In this document: positions 5,534-5,625 of the stretch, piece after piece
Position numbering within the stretch: the first letter of the stretch is position 1
How the letters are laid out: each line of letters begins with the position of its first letter
Origin: Staphylothermus sp.
Lineage (GTDB): Archaea > Thermoproteota > Thermoprotei_A > Sulfolobales > Desulfurococcaceae
Reading direction: 5' to 3'
Assembly (NCBI GenBank): GCA_021159785.1
Contig: JAGHDU010000213.1
Coordinates: forward strand, 1 to 5,625
Length of the DNA: 5,625 bases
Made by a program: the position numbers and the translations under genes
The notes under the pieces: generated by a model
Told to the model about the DNA's origin: nothing
The model's input: the letters and a program-made list of their open reading frames with translations, nothing else
Databases searched by the model: none

Positions 5534-5554
5534 TAATAATTTTAGAAACGGGTT

Positions 5555-5625
5555 TTACTTTAAGGAATTCTTCAATGCAGATATTCGCCCATAGGTAAAA
5601 TCAACTAACGAAGCGACCCCCAACA
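5555..5625 (-). CDS. possible C-terminal end of a minus-strand gene continuing beyond the window
   Basis: On the minus strand one frame stays open from the window edge to a TAA at 5557-5555 and reads LGVASLVDFTYGRISALKNS plus two residues. The other two minus-strand frames close within about 25 bases of the edge. The text is balanced and protein-like but matches no family I recognise. In particular it does not look like the end of a decarboxylase alpha subunit or of a biotin carrier. About 105 bases separate it from oadB. Only 23 codons are visible. Confidence 0.3.
   Translation of the reverse strand, partial: LGVASLVDFTYGRISALKNSLK

Noticed and set aside
1..5625. Search for CRISPR repeats, tRNA-like cloverleaves, transposase genes and terminal inverted repeats
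   Set aside because: No repeated 25-40 base units, no tRNA T-loop (GTTCRA) context and no transposase-like protein were seen.

Overview
The window looks like a piece of an AT-rich, hyperthermophilic archaeal genome, most likely a crenarchaeon of the Desulfurococcales (Staphylothermus-like). This is inferred from four things. The codon use is rich in AGA/AGG and ATA. Ribosome-binding sites are of the GGTG/GAGGTGA type. GTG and TTG starts are frequent. Promoters look like BRE plus TATA box. No rRNA, tRNA, CRISPR array or insertion sequence was seen, and the species cannot be fixed without a search.

Left part (about 1-2600): after a possible decayed glycosyltransferase tail (1-105) comes a tight minus-strand operon, padR -> ABC ATPase -> ABC-2 permease (2516 down to 186). 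Its genes overlap by 14 and 4 bases. Together they form a DrrAB-type exporter under a PadR-family regulator. The operon promoter (about 2575-2587) sits next to a perfect 18-bp palindrome and an array of GATATA/TATATC half-sites repeated every 12 bp, a strong candidate for the autoregulatory operator.

Middle (about 2600-3310): the roughly 230 bases before the next gene read, across three successive frames, like a broken stand-alone RAM (Lrp/AsnC ligand-binding) domain. This runs into a short DmpI/4-oxalocrotonate-tautomerase-like gene whose real start is a GTG followed at once by the catalytic proline codon. A gene-free spacer follows, with an inverted repeat and a TATA-like element.

Right part (3310-5625): a TTG-initiated SLOG/LOG-like Rossmann-fold gene of unknown function runs to the right. 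It converges on a minus-strand pair encoding the membrane subunits of a sodium-translocating decarboxylase: the beta subunit OadB with all key sodium-site residues, and a gamma/delta-like OadG with an unusual C-terminal extension. The two converging genes share a TTAA in which both stop codons lie. No carboxyltransferase or biotin-carrier gene is visible here, so these must come from elsewhere. The far right edge may hold the last codons of another minus-strand gene.

Nothing here is clearly a new multi-gene system. The best second-look items are the operator array, the apparent RAM pseudogene, the OadG extension with its missing partners, and the divergent tautomerase and SLOG proteins.
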